This document shows, in pieces, positions 53,389 through 61,703 of a DNA stretch of 64,000 nt; position 1 is the first letter of the stretch; every line of letters begins with the position of its first letter. The position numbers were made by a program, and so were the translations under genes. This stretch comes from Verrucomicrobiia bacterium. Its GTDB lineage: Bacteria > Verrucomicrobiota > Verrucomicrobiia > Verrucomicrobiales > Akkermansiaceae. The notes beneath the pieces are model-generated. The model saw nothing but the letters and a program-made list of their open reading frames with translations. It had not been told where the DNA came from and did not search any database. Location of the stretch: the NCBI GenBank assembly GCA_030431475.1, contig JAUIJD010000009.1, forward strand, positions 1 through 64,000. The letters are read 5' to 3'.

Positions 53389-54222
53389 ATGCCCCCCGAT
53401 GCATTGCGGAGACCGTTGGGTCTCGCCATGGTTCTCATGGTTGGATCGGCGGCTGCCGAGCCGGTGCTGACTTCCCGTTTCGGAGGATCAGGCGATGAGG
53501 CCGCGGCTTTCGTGGTCGCCGGCGGTCGCGAAGTCGTCACGCTGGGGGTCGCCGGAACGGATCTGGACCGGGCCGCCTTGGTGGGGACTTCCGCCGCCGT
53601 ATCGAAGACAGTGGCGGATCCGGTGTCGCGATTGGTCGTGTTCCAATCCCGTGGCCTCGCCTCCAAGGGGCTGAATCTCGCGTCGATGGCTCCCGCCGGC
53701 GGGGTGCTGCGTGGCGCCGGGGAGGGGGGGGAGTTTCGAATCCTGGGCCGGACGGAGGAAGTGGGGGGAAGGTATCTTCCTTTCACCTTGCTCCGGCTGA
53801 GCAGCGAAGGGGCGGGCCCCCAGCCTGGAACGCCGTTGCTCGACGCCGGGGGACGTGTGGTGGCGGTGGCTCACCAGGCGGTGAACGACGAGGCCTTCTA
53901 CGCCCTGCCGGTCGAGGTGGTCCGGCGCGTGGTCGAGGACGCCCGGGACGGCGAAGTCACGAAGGCGTGGGTGGGCCTGATTCTCAAGCCCGGGAGCCGC
54001 AGCACGCGGATCGAGCGGGTGGTGAAGGGCTCACCGGCCGAGACCGCCGGCGTTCGCGCGGGAGACGTCCTCCGTGAAATCGCGGGCAAGCGGGTGGCGG
54101 ACTACGGCGATGCGGTGAATGCGTTCTTCCTTCTCCATCCGAATCGTCCGGTGAAGGTCAAGGTGAGGCGGGGAGCGGCCGAGGTGATGCTCGAACTCAC
54201 CCCCCGTCCCGGCGGTTCATGA
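53389..54222 (+). CDS. Degenerate HtrA-like protein with C-terminal PDZ domain
   Basis: The 277-residue protein has a signal peptide (LAMVLMVGSAAAEP). A trypsin-like region follows in which the usual serine block GNSGGPL is replaced by PQPGTPLLDAGGRVVAVAH, so the catalytic serine is missing. A PDZ domain forms the C-terminal part (WVGLILKPGSRSTRI, GSPAETAGVRAGDVLREIAG). It therefore looks like a non-catalytic sensor or scaffold. It starts 14 bp after the anti-sigma-like gene, which suggests a sigma regulatory cascade. Confidence 0.78.
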   Translation: MPPDALRRPLGLAMVLMVGSAAAEPVLTSRFGGSGDEAAAFVVAGGREVVTLGVAGTDLDRAALVGTSAAVSKTVADPVSRLVVFQSRGLASKGLNLASMAPAGGVLRGAGEGGEFRILGRTEEVGGRYLPFTLLRLSSEGAGPQPGTPLLDAGGRVVAVAHQAVNDEAFYALPVEVVRRVVEDARDGEVTKAWVGLILKPGSRSTRIERVVKGSPAETAGVRAGDVLREIAGKRVADYGDAVNAFFLLHPNRPVKVKVRRGAAEVMLELTPRPGGS

Positions 54223-54247
54223 GGCGAACCGTCCGGCGACGGTTTTC

Positions 54248-54661
54248 TCAGATGTAGTACATCGGCTCGTCGGATCCGGAGATCAGCGAGAGGAGCGAGA
54301 TTTCTCCGAGCTCGCGGCGGGTGGCCTCGGAAATGCCTTTCCAGGCGCGACGCACACCCTCGCCGGATTCGCCCGCGCCCTGGGTGGAATTCTCCAGCAG
54401 GGCGGGTTCGACGGCCTCGACGACATCGAGCAGGTGGATTGTGTCGGGTTCGCGGGCGAGACGATAGCCGCCGGCCTTCCCGCGCCGGCTTTCGATCAAA
54501 CCTCCGCGTCGCAGGTCGTTGAGGATCTGGACAAGAAAATTGGAGGACACGGCTTCCCGTTGCGCGAGCTCTTCAAGGCGTGTAATCGTCTGCTCGTCGT
54601 GGCGCCGGGCCAGTTGAGCCATCGCGCGGCACGCATACTCGAGCTTTTGGGAGATTCGCAT
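54248..54661 (-). CDS. Rrf2-family transcriptional regulator
   Basis: The 137-residue protein has the Rrf2 winged-helix pattern: MRISQKLEYACRAMAQLARR, ITRLEELAQREAVSSNFLVQ, ILNDLRRGGLIESRRGKAGG and YRLAREPDTIHLLDVVEAVE. The three cysteines that bind an iron-sulfur cluster in IscR-type members are absent, so it resembles the CymR-like branch, which controls cysteine metabolism. It is head to head with cysE, and the start codons overlap, so it very probably regulates cysE (inference). Confidence 0.9.
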   Translation of the reverse strand: MRISQKLEYACRAMAQLARRHDEQTITRLEELAQREAVSSNFLVQILNDLRRGGLIESRRGKAGGYRLAREPDTIHLLDVVEAVEPALLENSTQGAGESGEGVRRAWKGISEATRRELGEISLLSLISGSDEPMYYI

Positions 54662-55526
54662 GGATTCAGATCAGCAGAATGGGAAGGACCTCGGGGCGGT
54701 GCGAATCTGCCGCTTTCCGTCGGTGGATGTCGAGGCTGTGTGGAAATCGATCCGGGAACGGGCTTCGACGATTCATGAGGAGGAGCACGGTCTGCGGGTG
54801 TTGATCGACGATGTGATCCTTCAGCGCTCGTCCCTCGGCGAGGCGGCGAGTGTGCGGCTGGCCCGCAAACTCGCGCGCGAAGACATGACCCGCGAGGAGT
54901 TGAATCCCTTGTTGTCGGGGATTCTTGCCGAGGACGCCTCGCTGGTGGCCAGCATGGCGCGGGACATCTGCGCCATCGTCGAACGCGACCCGGCCTGCGA
55001 TTCACCGCTCCAGCCGCTGCTCTTCTTCAAGGGCTTTCTGGCAATCTCGACCTACCGGATCTCGCACCACCTGTGGCAGCGGGGCAGGATCGAGCTCGCG
55101 CTCTATTTCCAGAGTCTCGCCAGTGAGGTCTTCGCGGTGGACATTCATCCGGCGGCCCGCATCGGCTGCGGGATCCTGCTGGACCACGCGACGAGCTTCG
55201 TGGTCGGCGAGACCGCGATCGTCGAGGACGACGTGTCGATTCTCCACGAGGTGACCCTCGGGGGAACGGGCAAGCAGAGCGGTGACCGCCACCCGGTCGT
55301 CCGATCCGGCGTGCTGCTGGGGGCGGGGGCGAAGGTGCTCGGACGCGTCGAGATCGGCGAAGGGGCGAAGGTCGGAGCGGGGAGCGTGGTGCTGACCGAT
55401 GTGCCCTCGCATTCGACGGTCGCCGGCGTGCCGGCCCAGCTGGTCGGGGAGGCCGCGGAGGACGCGCCCGCGCTCGAGATGGACCAGCGTCTCCTCTGCC
55501 GGAAGGCGGCCGGTGGCCCCGGATGA
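54660..55526 (+). CDS. cysE: Serine O-acetyltransferase
   Basis: CysE makes O-acetylserine for cysteine synthesis. The protein has an N-terminal helical domain (AVWKSIRERASTIHEEEHGL) and a left-handed beta-helix C-terminal domain with AVDIHPAARIGCGILLDHAT (the catalytic His and Asp), SFVVGETAIVEDDVSILHEV and VTLGGTGKQSGDRHP. ATG at 54660 gives 288 residues. A GTG at 54699, preceded by GGGAAGGA 10 bp upstream, gives 275 residues, closer to the family, and removes the overlap with Rrf2. Either start is possible. Confidence 0.93.
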   Translation: MDSDQQNGKDLGAVRICRFPSVDVEAVWKSIRERASTIHEEEHGLRVLIDDVILQRSSLGEAASVRLARKLAREDMTREELNPLLSGILAEDASLVASMARDICAIVERDPACDSPLQPLLFFKGFLAISTYRISHHLWQRGRIELALYFQSLASEVFAVDIHPAARIGCGILLDHATSFVVGETAIVEDDVSILHEVTLGGTGKQSGDRHPVVRSGVLLGAGAKVLGRVEIGEGAKVGAGSVVLTDVPSHSTVAGVPAQLVGEAAEDAPALEMDQRLLCRKAAGGPG

Positions 55527-55570
55527 TGACTGGTCATTCCCCCCCGGGCTTGCTGTAATCCAGCCATCCG

Positions 55571-56554
55571 ATGAGACCCCCCTTTGTCATGGCCATGTTG
55601 ATGGCGCACCTGCTGCTGGGCGGGTGCGACAAGATCGGGGGCATGCTTGGCAACGGCGAGATTCCCAAGCTCGCCCCTGGTACGCCTCAACCCGGGGGGG
55701 AGGTGAATCCCTCGCTGGCGGCCGAAGTCAGTCGGGACGCGGACGGGGTGAGCTTCCGACGGGACCTCGCCTATCCCGGGGAGATCAGCGGACGGCTCCG
55801 GATTTCCCGGGCCCATGACCGCGTGCGGGTGGTCGAGCGGTCGGAGATCGGTACCGAGAAGAGCGTCTGGAGTCACACGCTCGAGACCGAAGTGGTCTTC
55901 GGCAAACGGCCGGGCCGGTTTCAGGTGACGCTGGAGAAGGCCGGGCGGAAGTTGCTTCCCGAGCAGGAGGAGGACGCCGCCCTGCCGGCGAGTTCTTCCG
56001 AACTCGAGGGCGAGTCGCTGGAGTTTCTGCTGACGGATGCCGGATGGGGCCTGGCCAAGGGAAGCGGCCGAGAGTTCCGCAAGGCGATCTGGGCGGATGC
56101 CCTGGCCGGTGAGATTCCGTATCTCATGGTCGAGACCGGCGCCCACCCCCGGGCCCAGTGGTTCTCGTCGTCGCGGCGGTGGAAGCCCGGAGACCGGGTG
56201 GTGCTGACCGGCAATTCGATCAAGATGATCTACACCGCCGACGTCACCGGACGCATCGAGCTGGTGTTCGAGGGTGAGGAGGCCGTCGGGGGGCATCCCT
56301 GCGGGGTGTTTGCGCTGAGCGGCGACCTCGATGTCCGGGGAGAGGTGGATTTCCTCGGAAAAACCCGGGACGTGGAAGTGTCCATCGGTGAGGGACGCAT
56401 CTGGGCGTCGCTGCTTTATCCCGTCCTGCTGCGGGAGGAATACGAGACCGTGCAGTCGATCAAGGCGGGCGAAGGCGGCGGCCTTGAGACCCAGCTCCAG
56501 GGGGCGATCAAGGTCGTGAAGTCGCGCTCGTGGGAGCCGGCCCCGGAAGGCTGA
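55571..56554 (+). CDS. Putative lipoprotein of unknown function
   Basis: The 327-residue protein has a lipobox (LLLGGC, Cys19) and should be anchored in a membrane. The mature part is beta-rich: VSFRRDLAYPGEISGRLRIS, VWSHTLETEVVFGKRPGRFQ, then WKPGDRVVLTGNSIKMIYTA and ASLLYPVLLREEYETVQSIK. The late Tyr/Glu-rich region looks like DUF3108-type periplasmic proteins, though not clearly. It follows cysE by 44 bp on the same strand and converges on the DUF5362 gene. Confidence 0.68.
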   Translation: MRPPFVMAMLMAHLLLGGCDKIGGMLGNGEIPKLAPGTPQPGGEVNPSLAAEVSRDADGVSFRRDLAYPGEISGRLRISRAHDRVRVVERSEIGTEKSVWSHTLETEVVFGKRPGRFQVTLEKAGRKLLPEQEEDAALPASSSELEGESLEFLLTDAGWGLAKGSGREFRKAIWADALAGEIPYLMVETGAHPRAQWFSSSRRWKPGDRVVLTGNSIKMIYTADVTGRIELVFEGEEAVGGHPCGVFALSGDLDVRGEVDFLGKTRDVEVSIGEGRIWASLLYPVLLREEYETVQSIKAGEGGGLETQLQGAIKVVKSRSWEPAPEG

Positions 56555-56558
56555 GCGC

Positions 56559-57062
56559 CTAGGGCGATACGCTCATCGTCGACGAGGCGCCGAACGCGGC
56601 GAAGATGGCGATGAAAACGAAGAGCAGGATGTAGAGGACGATGCCGACGCAGACCAGGATGCCGACGAACTTCCAGAAGGAGCGTTGGGCATCCAGGGCC
56701 GCCTCGAGGTCGTTGACCGAGTTGGACCCGAGCAGCGATGCGATGTGGCTGCCGTATTTCCACAGCTTCAGCGAGGGGAAGAAGTAGAAGAAGGCCATCA
56801 CGAGATAGGCGAGGCCCATGACCACCGGAAAACCGGCGAAGGGCATGGAGGAACGGTCCCCCGCGGAGGCAAGGAGCCCGCCGCCGATGAGCATGAAGAT
56901 CCCGCCGAGGAGGATCAATCCGGTGAAGATGAAGCCGAGAATGGCGCAGAACTGGACCCACGGTTTGGTGCCGGAAAGGGCCTGCAGCACGCCCGGCGTG
57001 ACGAGGCCTCCGCCCGCTTGGGCGACGGGGTCGGTGCCGCGGGTCGAGTAGGGATTCTCCAT
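56559..57062 (-). CDS. DUF5362-like membrane protein (NPYST type)
   Basis: The 167-residue protein begins ENPYSTRGTDPVAQAGGGLV, the NPYS-type start common in Verrucomicrobiota membrane proteins. It has four hydrophobic helices (FCAILGFIFTGLILLGGIFM, VMGLAYLVMAFFYFFPSLKL, IASLLGSNSV region, VGILVCVGIVLYILLFVFIA). DUF5362 proteins have no known function. The ATG at 57060-57062 is chosen from that conserved start. Confidence 0.78.
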   Translation of the reverse strand: MENPYSTRGTDPVAQAGGGLVTPGVLQALSGTKPWVQFCAILGFIFTGLILLGGIFMLIGGGLLASAGDRSSMPFAGFPVVMGLAYLVMAFFYFFPSLKLWKYGSHIASLLGSNSVNDLEAALDAQRSFWKFVGILVCVGIVLYILLFVFIAIFAAFGASSTMSVSP

Positions 57063-57165
57063 GGCGGCGAAGGTGCCGCGATGAATCGGGCGGAGCAAGG
57101 TCGGTTTTGCGGGAGGAGCGCGACCCACCGTTGACCTCGGCGGGCGGCGCGCCTATCTCCCCGGC

Positions 57166-58281
57166 ATGGATCTGACCACCACGGCGTACGGTACCTGGAG
57201 CGGCGGGCGTTTCATGCACTTCGGTGAAACGCTCAGCGAGGAACGTTATCTCGAGTGCATCCGGCTGGCCTACGAGGCCGGATTCCGGACGTTCATCACC
57301 GCGGATGTCTACGGCAACGGCAAGGCCGATGAGATGATCGGGCAGGCGCTGGAAGGCGTGGACCGCGACTCCTACTGCCTCGTCGGCACGCTGGGGCACG
57401 ACTTTTACGACGGTCAGCGTCAGGGCAATCGCGGCTACCCGCGGTTCACCGACCCGGAGCTTCGCGGCCCCGAGGGCTACAAGGCCTACCTGCGGATGGC
57501 CTGCGAGAAGTCGCTCGAGCGCTGCCGGACCAATCGTTTCGACCTGGTGATGCTGCACAACCCCGACGAACTCGGCTACACCAGCGAGGCGGTCTGGGAG
57601 GGGATGCGGGGTCTCAAGGAAGAGGGGCTGGCGGATCGCCTGGGCATCGCTCCGGGCCCGGCGAACGGTTTCACCCTCGACCTGATCCATTGCCTGGAGC
57701 GTTTCGGCGAGGTGATTGACTGGTCGATGCTGATTCTCAACCCCCTCGAACCCTGGCCCGTCGGGCTGGCCCTCCCGGCGTGCGAGAAGCACGACGTGAA
57801 GGTACTGACCCGCGTCGTGGACTTCGGCGGGCTCTTCTTCGGCGACATGGCGGCCGGTCACGAGTTCAAGCCCGGCGACCACCGTGCCTACCGGCCGGAG
57901 GGCTGGGTCGAGCATGGACTCGAGAAGATCGGGAAGATGCGTCCCATCGCCGAGCGCCACGGACTCTCCATGGTGCAGTTCGCGGCGATCTGGAACTTGA
58001 GCCAGTCGCCGGTCGAGAGCGTGGTGCCGACCTTCATCCAGGAGACCAGTGAGCAGGCGCGGCCGATCGAGGAGCGGATCAAGGAGTTCGCGGTGATGCC
58101 TGAAGTAAGGCTTTCGGCCGAGGAAATCGAAGAGGTCAAGGCGATCGGCGACAACACCGGCTGCATGATGCTGAAGGGGGCCAGCAAGCGTCACGAAACC
58201 AGCGAGCGGCCCGACGAATGGCCGATGCGCGGAGAGTTGCTCGAGCTTGCCGGCCGCTACGGGCTCGGGGAGGAGTGGTAA
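57166..58281 (+). CDS. Aldo/keto reductase family protein
   Basis: The 371-residue protein has the TIM-barrel blocks of aldo/keto reductases: AYGTWSGGRFM at the start, AYEAGFRTFITADVYGNGKA (Asp and Tyr of the active-site tetrad), a catalytic-helix region RTNRFDLVMLHNPDE, and QFAAIWNLSQSPVESVVPTF with GDNTGCMM at the cofactor end. The active-site Lys is less evident than usual, and His is replaced by HNP, so substrate and activity are uncertain. It stands alone, divergent from the DUF5362 gene. Confidence 0.85.
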   Translation: MDLTTTAYGTWSGGRFMHFGETLSEERYLECIRLAYEAGFRTFITADVYGNGKADEMIGQALEGVDRDSYCLVGTLGHDFYDGQRQGNRGYPRFTDPELRGPEGYKAYLRMACEKSLERCRTNRFDLVMLHNPDELGYTSEAVWEGMRGLKEEGLADRLGIAPGPANGFTLDLIHCLERFGEVIDWSMLILNPLEPWPVGLALPACEKHDVKVLTRVVDFGGLFFGDMAAGHEFKPGDHRAYRPEGWVEHGLEKIGKMRPIAERHGLSMVQFAAIWNLSQSPVESVVPTFIQETSEQARPIEERIKEFAVMPEVRLSAEEIEEVKAIGDNTGCMMLKGASKRHETSERPDEWPMRGELLELAGRYGLGEEW

Positions 58282-58331
58282 ATCCCGGGGACGCCGAGGT
58301 TCCGCAAGCCGGGCGGGAGGCTCCGCCGCAC

Positions 58332-58943
58332 CTACGCCAGGTGGCGCACACAGTGCTGGGACCAGGTTTCCAGCCGGTCGAAAAGCGGTCCGTTGAGTTC
58401 CTCCAGCTCCGTGAAGCAGAGGTCGGCGAGGGCGTCCTCGTTCGAGCGGACGGCATCGTCCCCGATCTCGATCAGGTGGACCACCCCGAGATGGACCTGC
58501 CCGACCGGATTTGAATCGTCGTTGAGCAGGGCGATGATGCGATTCGTGTGGGGGACGTCGAAGACCAGTTCCTCGCTCAGTTCGCGCTCGACCGCCGCCT
58601 GATAGGCGTCGGGGCCGGTCTTTCCCCCGCCCGTATCCACCGGGTTGATGTGGCCGCCGACACCGACCGAGCGCTTCGCGTGGAGGCGCGCCTCACCGCC
58701 GGCCTTGCCGCGGGTGTAGTTGAGGATGCGACTGCCGCAGCGGATGATGCAGTAGGGGATGAGCTGCTTGTGTGAGGGGTCGTCCTCGGCTTCGGCACGA
58801 TCCATGAAGAAGTGGTTCGCCGGGTCGAGCAGGCGGGCGATCACCGCGTCGATGCCCTCGTTTCGGATCCCCTCGAACGGGCCGGTCTCCTCGAAAAGCG
58901 AGCGTGTCACGACCAGAACCTCTTCACCGGCATACTTCGACAT
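58332..58943 (-). CDS. Nudix hydrolase-like protein
   Basis: The 203-residue protein shows a Nudix box in GGHINPVDTGGGKTGPDAY followed by QAAVERELSEEL, which carries the REx(S)EE core. Upstream sequence YCIIRCGSRILNYTRGKAGG and HAKRSVGVGGH matches the beta strand before the box. This subtype (predicted phosphoesterase, NUDIX family) is common in Bacteria and has unknown substrate. The ATG at 58941-58943 precedes SKYAGEEVLVV, a natural beginning. It converges on the aldo/keto reductase gene. Confidence 0.85.
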   Translation of the reverse strand: MSKYAGEEVLVVTRSLFEETGPFEGIRNEGIDAVIARLLDPANHFFMDRAEAEDDPSHKQLIPYCIIRCGSRILNYTRGKAGGEARLHAKRSVGVGGHINPVDTGGGKTGPDAYQAAVERELSEELVFDVPHTNRIIALLNDDSNPVGQVHLGVVHLIEIGDDAVRSNEDALADLCFTELEELNGPLFDRLETWSQHCVRHLA

Positions 58944-59034
58944 GCCGCGGAACCTGCGGTTCCGGATGAGGAATGACAAATGAAGAATGCCGAAACCGGT
59001 CGCGGCCTGCCGCGGAGCGGCCGGCCCGTGCCGG

Positions 59035-59649
59035 TCAGTGGTCGAGCTTCAGCTTCTTGAGCTTCGGCTCGATCACCATCCGGCAGTAGCCGTTCTTCGA
59101 CTTGTTGGCGAAGTAGTATTCCTGGTGGTAGTTCTCGGCCGGGTAGAAGGTAGAGGCCTTGGTGATCTCGGTCACGATGGGATCCTCGAAGTCCGGCTGG
59201 TGGGCCTCCTTCGAGGCCTTCGCGACCTTCTGCTGCTCCTCGGAGTGAAAGTAGATGGCGGATCGATACTGGGTGCCGACATCGGCGCCCTGGCGGTTGA
59301 GGGTCGTCGGATCGTGGAGCTGCCAGAACCAGGCGAGCACCTTCTCGTAGCTGATCTTCTCCGGGTCGAACACCACCTGCACGACTTCGGCGTGGCCGGT
59401 GGTGCCGGCACAGACGGCCTCGTAGCTCGGGTTGGCAACGGTGCCTCCCATGTAGCCCGAGGTGGCCGAATACACGCCCTCGAGCTGGTCATAGACGGCT
59501 TCGACGCACCAGAAGCAGCCGGCGCCGAGCGTGGCGACTTCGGCTCCTTCGGGGACTTTCGGAGTTTCGGCGGGCTTTTTGTCTTCTTCGGACATGGCGG
59601 TGCAGGAAGTCAGGGCGATGAGGCCGAGAATGGAAAGAACGAGCTTCAT
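59035..59649 (-). CDS. msrA: Peptide methionine sulfoxide reductase MsrA (lipoprotein form)
   Basis: MsrA reduces methionine-S-sulfoxide in damaged proteins. The 204-residue protein has a lipobox-type N-terminus (LVLSILGLIALTSC), then the catalytic ATLGAGCFWCVEAVYDQLEG, SGYMGGTVANPSYEAVCAGT, TGHAEVVQVVFDPEKI, DPTTLNRQGADVGTQYRSAI and AENYHQEYYF. All are canonical. The lipid anchor implies action outside the inner membrane, for example on oxidised envelope proteins. The ATG at 59647-59649 is used. Confidence 0.94.
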   Translation of the reverse strand: MKLVLSILGLIALTSCTAMSEEDKKPAETPKVPEGAEVATLGAGCFWCVEAVYDQLEGVYSATSGYMGGTVANPSYEAVCAGTTGHAEVVQVVFDPEKISYEKVLAWFWQLHDPTTLNRQGADVGTQYRSAIYFHSEEQQKVAKASKEAHQPDFEDPIVTEITKASTFYPAENYHQEYYFANKSKNGYCRMVIEPKLKKLKLDH

Positions 59650-59759
59650 GACGGTGAGAGGGCGGAACCCCCGATGATCTTCCCAAAGAGTAGCGCGCAT
59701 TTCAGAGGCGTAAAGGGGTTGGAAATTGGGTTTCCCGTCACGCAGGGATCCGTTAGCAA

Positions 59760-60689
59760 GTGGGTGTGGAGACCGCCGCCGTCGAAATCGAGTACCTACG
59801 CAAGCGCTACGGCCGCTTCGAGGCTCTGAAGGGCGTGGAACTCAGCGTTCCGCAGGGGGCGGTGTTCGGCCTGCTGGGGCCCAACGGAGCGGGCAAGAGC
59901 ACTTTGGTGAAGTCCTTGCTGACGATTGTCCGCCCGACCCAGTGCCGGGGCCGCATGCTCGGTGAGCGGATCGGTCATCGGCGGACGCTCGGGCGGGTCG
60001 GCTATCTTCCCGAGCATGCCCGGTTCCCCGAGTATCTCACGGGGCGTCAGATCGTGGCCTACACCGCAGGATTGGCGCGCGTGCCGGGGCGCGAGGCACG
60101 CCAGCGCACCGACGAGCTGCTGGAGATCGTGGGCATGCGGGAGTGGGCCGACCGGAAGAACGGCACCTATTCGAAGGGGATGCGTCAACGGGTCGGGCTC
60201 GCCCAAGCGCTGGTCAACGACCCGGCCATCGTGTTCCTCGACGAGCCGACCGACGGGGTCGATCCCGGGGGACGGGTCGAGATTCGCCGGATCATCGAGA
60301 ACATGCGGGAGCAGGGGCGCACGGTGTTCGTCAACAGCCACCTGCTGGGCGAGGTCGAGCAGGTCGTCGACGAAGTCGCGATCATGGCCCGCGGCGAGAT
60401 CGTCGAACGCGGCACGCTCGAGGCATTGACCCGTCAGGACAACCGCTACGAAATCCGGACGCTCGGACCGGTGCCGTCTGCCGTGCGCGCCGAGCTGGAG
60501 CAGGAAGGAATCGAGGTGGCGGGCGACCGCATCGCGGTCACGGCGGAGGATGCCAAGGGAGTGCAGGCATTGATTGATCGCCTGCGGGAAGGCGGGGTGG
60601 TCATTCGGGAGATGAAGGAGTTGAGATTCTCGCTGGAAGAGGTGTTCCTCAAGGCGGTGGAGGCTCAGGGAGAGGAGAGGGCCCGATGA
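59760..60689 (+). CDS. ABC transporter ATP-binding protein
   Basis: The 309-residue ATPase has IEYLRKRYGRFEALKGVELS, Walker A GLLGPNGAGKSTLVKSLL, Q-loop GYLPEHARFPEYLTG, signature YSKGMRQRVGLAQALVNDP, Walker B AIVFLDEPTDGVDP and the switch VNSHLLGEVEQVVDE, then a C-terminal accessory domain as in NosF/CcmA-like exporters. GTG starts at 59760 or 59766 are both possible. It overlaps the permease gene by 4 bp. The transported substrate is unknown. Confidence 0.9.
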   Translation: MGVETAAVEIEYLRKRYGRFEALKGVELSVPQGAVFGLLGPNGAGKSTLVKSLLTIVRPTQCRGRMLGERIGHRRTLGRVGYLPEHARFPEYLTGRQIVAYTAGLARVPGREARQRTDELLEIVGMREWADRKNGTYSKGMRQRVGLAQALVNDPAIVFLDEPTDGVDPGGRVEIRRIIENMREQGRTVFVNSHLLGEVEQVVDEVAIMARGEIVERGTLEALTRQDNRYEIRTLGPVPSAVRAELEQEGIEVAGDRIAVTAEDAKGVQALIDRLREGGVVIREMKELRFSLEEVFLKAVEAQGEERAR

Positions 60690-61675
60690 AGCAGTTCATC
60701 GCCGTGTTCGTCGACGCCCTGCGGTTGCTGAGGGCGCGGGCCTTGTTCTGGATCACCCTCGGGATTTCCGCGGTGGCGGCGATCCTCTACCTCTCGATCG
60801 GTTTCGATGAGGAGGGGGTGACCCTGCTCTTCGGCGTTTCGCGCTTTGACAGCGACTACCTCCGGTTGGGTTCGCCCCTCGCCGAGATGTTCTACCTCGG
60901 GATCTTCAGCATGGTGATCGTCAACCTCTGGCTTTCGTGGGTGGCGGTGATCCTGGCGCTGATCACCTGTGCTCCGGTGTTTCCCGAGTTCATGGCGGAG
61001 GGCAGCGCCGGCGTGGTTCTGAGCAAACCGATCTCTCGCCTCCGGCTGTTCTTCTACAAGTATCTCGCGGGGCTGTTGTTCGCCTTTCTCCAGACCGCGG
61101 TGTTCTGCCTGATCGTCTTTCTTGCGATCCGTCTCCGGGTGGGGACCTGGAATCCCTCGGTCTTCTGGGCGGTGCCGCTGATCGTCCTCATGTTCTCCTA
61201 CCTGTGGGCGGTGATGGTCGCGGTGGGCGTCCGGACGCGCTCGGTGATGGCCTCGGTCCTGGCGTCGCTGCTGGTCTGGTTCGGGGCGTGGATCGCGAAA
61301 ACCGTCGAGGAGTATGCCTGGACCGCCGGGGAACTCGGTGAAGTGCCGGCCGCCGCGGGAAGCATGCGGCTTTCGGAGAGCGAGCAGGAAAGCTGGCGCG
61401 ATCGGTATGGCATGCTGTCGATGGCCTACACCATCCTGCCGAAAACCTCGGACACCGTGAATCTGTTGCAGCGCCTGATCACGGTCGAGGGTGAGCAGGA
61501 GTTCGCACTGAGCGAGCTGCTCAACCTGATGGCGACCGGTGAACCGGAGCGGGACGACGAGGTCGAGGCGGCGCTCGAACGCCACAGCATGGGATTCATC
61601 ATCGGCTCCTCGCTCGCCTTCGAGGCCGTGATTCTCGCCTTCGCCGCGTGGTCCTTCTGCCGCCGCGACTACTGA
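60686..61675 (+). CDS. ABC-2 type transporter permease
   Basis: The 329-residue protein has about six membrane helices (ALFWITLGISAVAAILYLSI, IFSMVIVNLWLSWVAVILAL, YKYLAGLLFAFLQTAVFCLI, FWAVPLIVLMFSYLWAVMVA, SVMASVLASLLVWFGAWIAK and FIIGSSLAFEAVILAFAAWS). The PISRLRLFFYKYLAGL segment is typical of ABC-2 permeases in NosY-like systems, with a large loop before the last helix. The ATGA overlap couples it to the ATPase gene. Together they form an exporter of unknown substrate. Confidence 0.87.
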   Translation: MKQFIAVFVDALRLLRARALFWITLGISAVAAILYLSIGFDEEGVTLLFGVSRFDSDYLRLGSPLAEMFYLGIFSMVIVNLWLSWVAVILALITCAPVFPEFMAEGSAGVVLSKPISRLRLFFYKYLAGLLFAFLQTAVFCLIVFLAIRLRVGTWNPSVFWAVPLIVLMFSYLWAVMVAVGVRTRSVMASVLASLLVWFGAWIAKTVEEYAWTAGELGEVPAAAGSMRLSESEQESWRDRYGMLSMAYTILPKTSDTVNLLQRLITVEGEQEFALSELLNLMATGEPERDDEVEAALERHSMGFIIGSSLAFEAVILAFAAWSFCRRDY

Positions 61676-61703
61676 GAGCGGTCCGGGGTGAGGTCCCCGC
61701 GGC

